Shown here in pieces: positions 63,940 to 64,000 of a DNA stretch of 64,000 nt. The translations under genes were made by a program, and so were the position numbers. A model generated the notes under the pieces. The model worked only from the letters and a program-made list of their open reading frames with translations. It was not told the origin of the DNA and did not search any database. The stretch lies in the NCBI GenBank assembly GCA_036499395.1, contig DASYDW010000139.1:19354-83353 (forward strand), in the 5' to 3' direction. Source of the DNA: Pirellulales bacterium. GTDB lineage: Bacteria; Planctomycetota; Planctomycetia; Pirellulales; JACPPG01. Each line of letters starts with the position of its first letter. The first letter of the stretch is position 1.

Positions 63940-64000
63940 TGGTAATGCGGAAATTATCGCCGCCGTCGTCCGGCTCGGTGCCGTCCTGTTGGCGGATGTA
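63932..64000 (-). CDS. 3' end of a gene continuing beyond the window (partial)
   Basis: The last 22 codons of a minus-strand frame: ends GDNFRITKS and stop, entering from the window edge. Too short to assign. The downstream hairpins at 63776-63816 and 63871-63939 fit a gene end. Confidence 0.5.
   Translation of the reverse strand, partial: YIRQQDGTEPDDGGDNFRITKS

Overview
The window looks like a chromosomal segment of a planctomycete, probably of the Pirellulales/Lacipirellulaceae type. This rests on lineage-typical families in the translated sequence: two DUF1559 pseudopilin-like proteins, two DUF1549/DUF1553 multidomain cytochromes each followed by a DUF1501 protein, a third lone DUF1501, PEP-CTERM proteins, ThuA, DUF1080, an SMP-30/gluconolactonase-like protein, a SYLF protein, and tetrahydromethanopterin-linked C1 genes. 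GC is high, genes alternate strand often, and operons are short. I saw no rRNA, tRNA, CRISPR array, transposase or phage gene.

Layout. 1-4.1 kb: DUF1559 protein, a His/Cys-rich membrane-anchored protein, a second DUF1559 protein, and MscL with a zinc-ribbon tail. 4.3-8.8 kb: a c-type cytochrome/DUF1549/LamG/DUF1553 protein overlapping a DUF1501 gene. 9-16.5 kb: EF-hand protein, acyltransferase 3, lone DUF1501, a very basic Lys/Ala-rich protein, OprB-like porin and a HI0933-type flavoprotein. 16.6-18.7 kb: an AT-richer run of three unrecognised genes. 18.8-24 kb: M42 aminopeptidase, FadB/FadJ-type fatty-acid oxidation enzyme, PEP-CTERM protein, bifunctional-nuclease-family protein. 24.1-28.6 kb: a hom-apgM-lysC cluster for the aspartate/threonine pathway.

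28.9-35.9 kb: small membrane protein, SYLF protein, enoyl-CoA hydratase, alpha/beta hydrolase, a double WD40 propeller and a zinc-ribbon membrane protein. 36-38.7 kb: mtdB and fae (formaldehyde oxidation through tetrahydromethanopterin), then an RsbW-like kinase and a STAS protein. 39-42.8 kb: two small membrane proteins, a CPBP protease and an acyl-CoA synthetase. 43.2-53.6 kb: PEP-CTERM protein with a papain-like triad, SMP-30 protein, ApbE, FGE-sulfatase-fold protein, Gfo/Idh/MocA oxidoreductase, UppP, TIM-barrel isomerase, MBL/beta-CASP-like nuclease and an esterase. 53.7-56.6 kb: small winged-helix-like protein, SET protein, RRM protein, cold-shock protein and FabZ-like dehydratase. 56.9-64 kb: second cytochrome/DUF1549/DUF1553-DUF1501 pair, ThuA, esterase, DUF1080 and the 3' end of a further minus-strand gene.

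Most of the window is ordinary planctomycete housekeeping and secreted-enzyme content. The points most worth a second look are: the phosphoglycerate-mutase-like gene between hom and the aspartokinase, which may supply homoserine kinase; the zinc-ribbon MscL; the PEP-CTERM protein with a likely papain-like fold; the AT-richer three-gene run; and several well-formed hairpins. I found no convincing wholly new multi-gene system. All family calls come from reading motifs, not from database searches.
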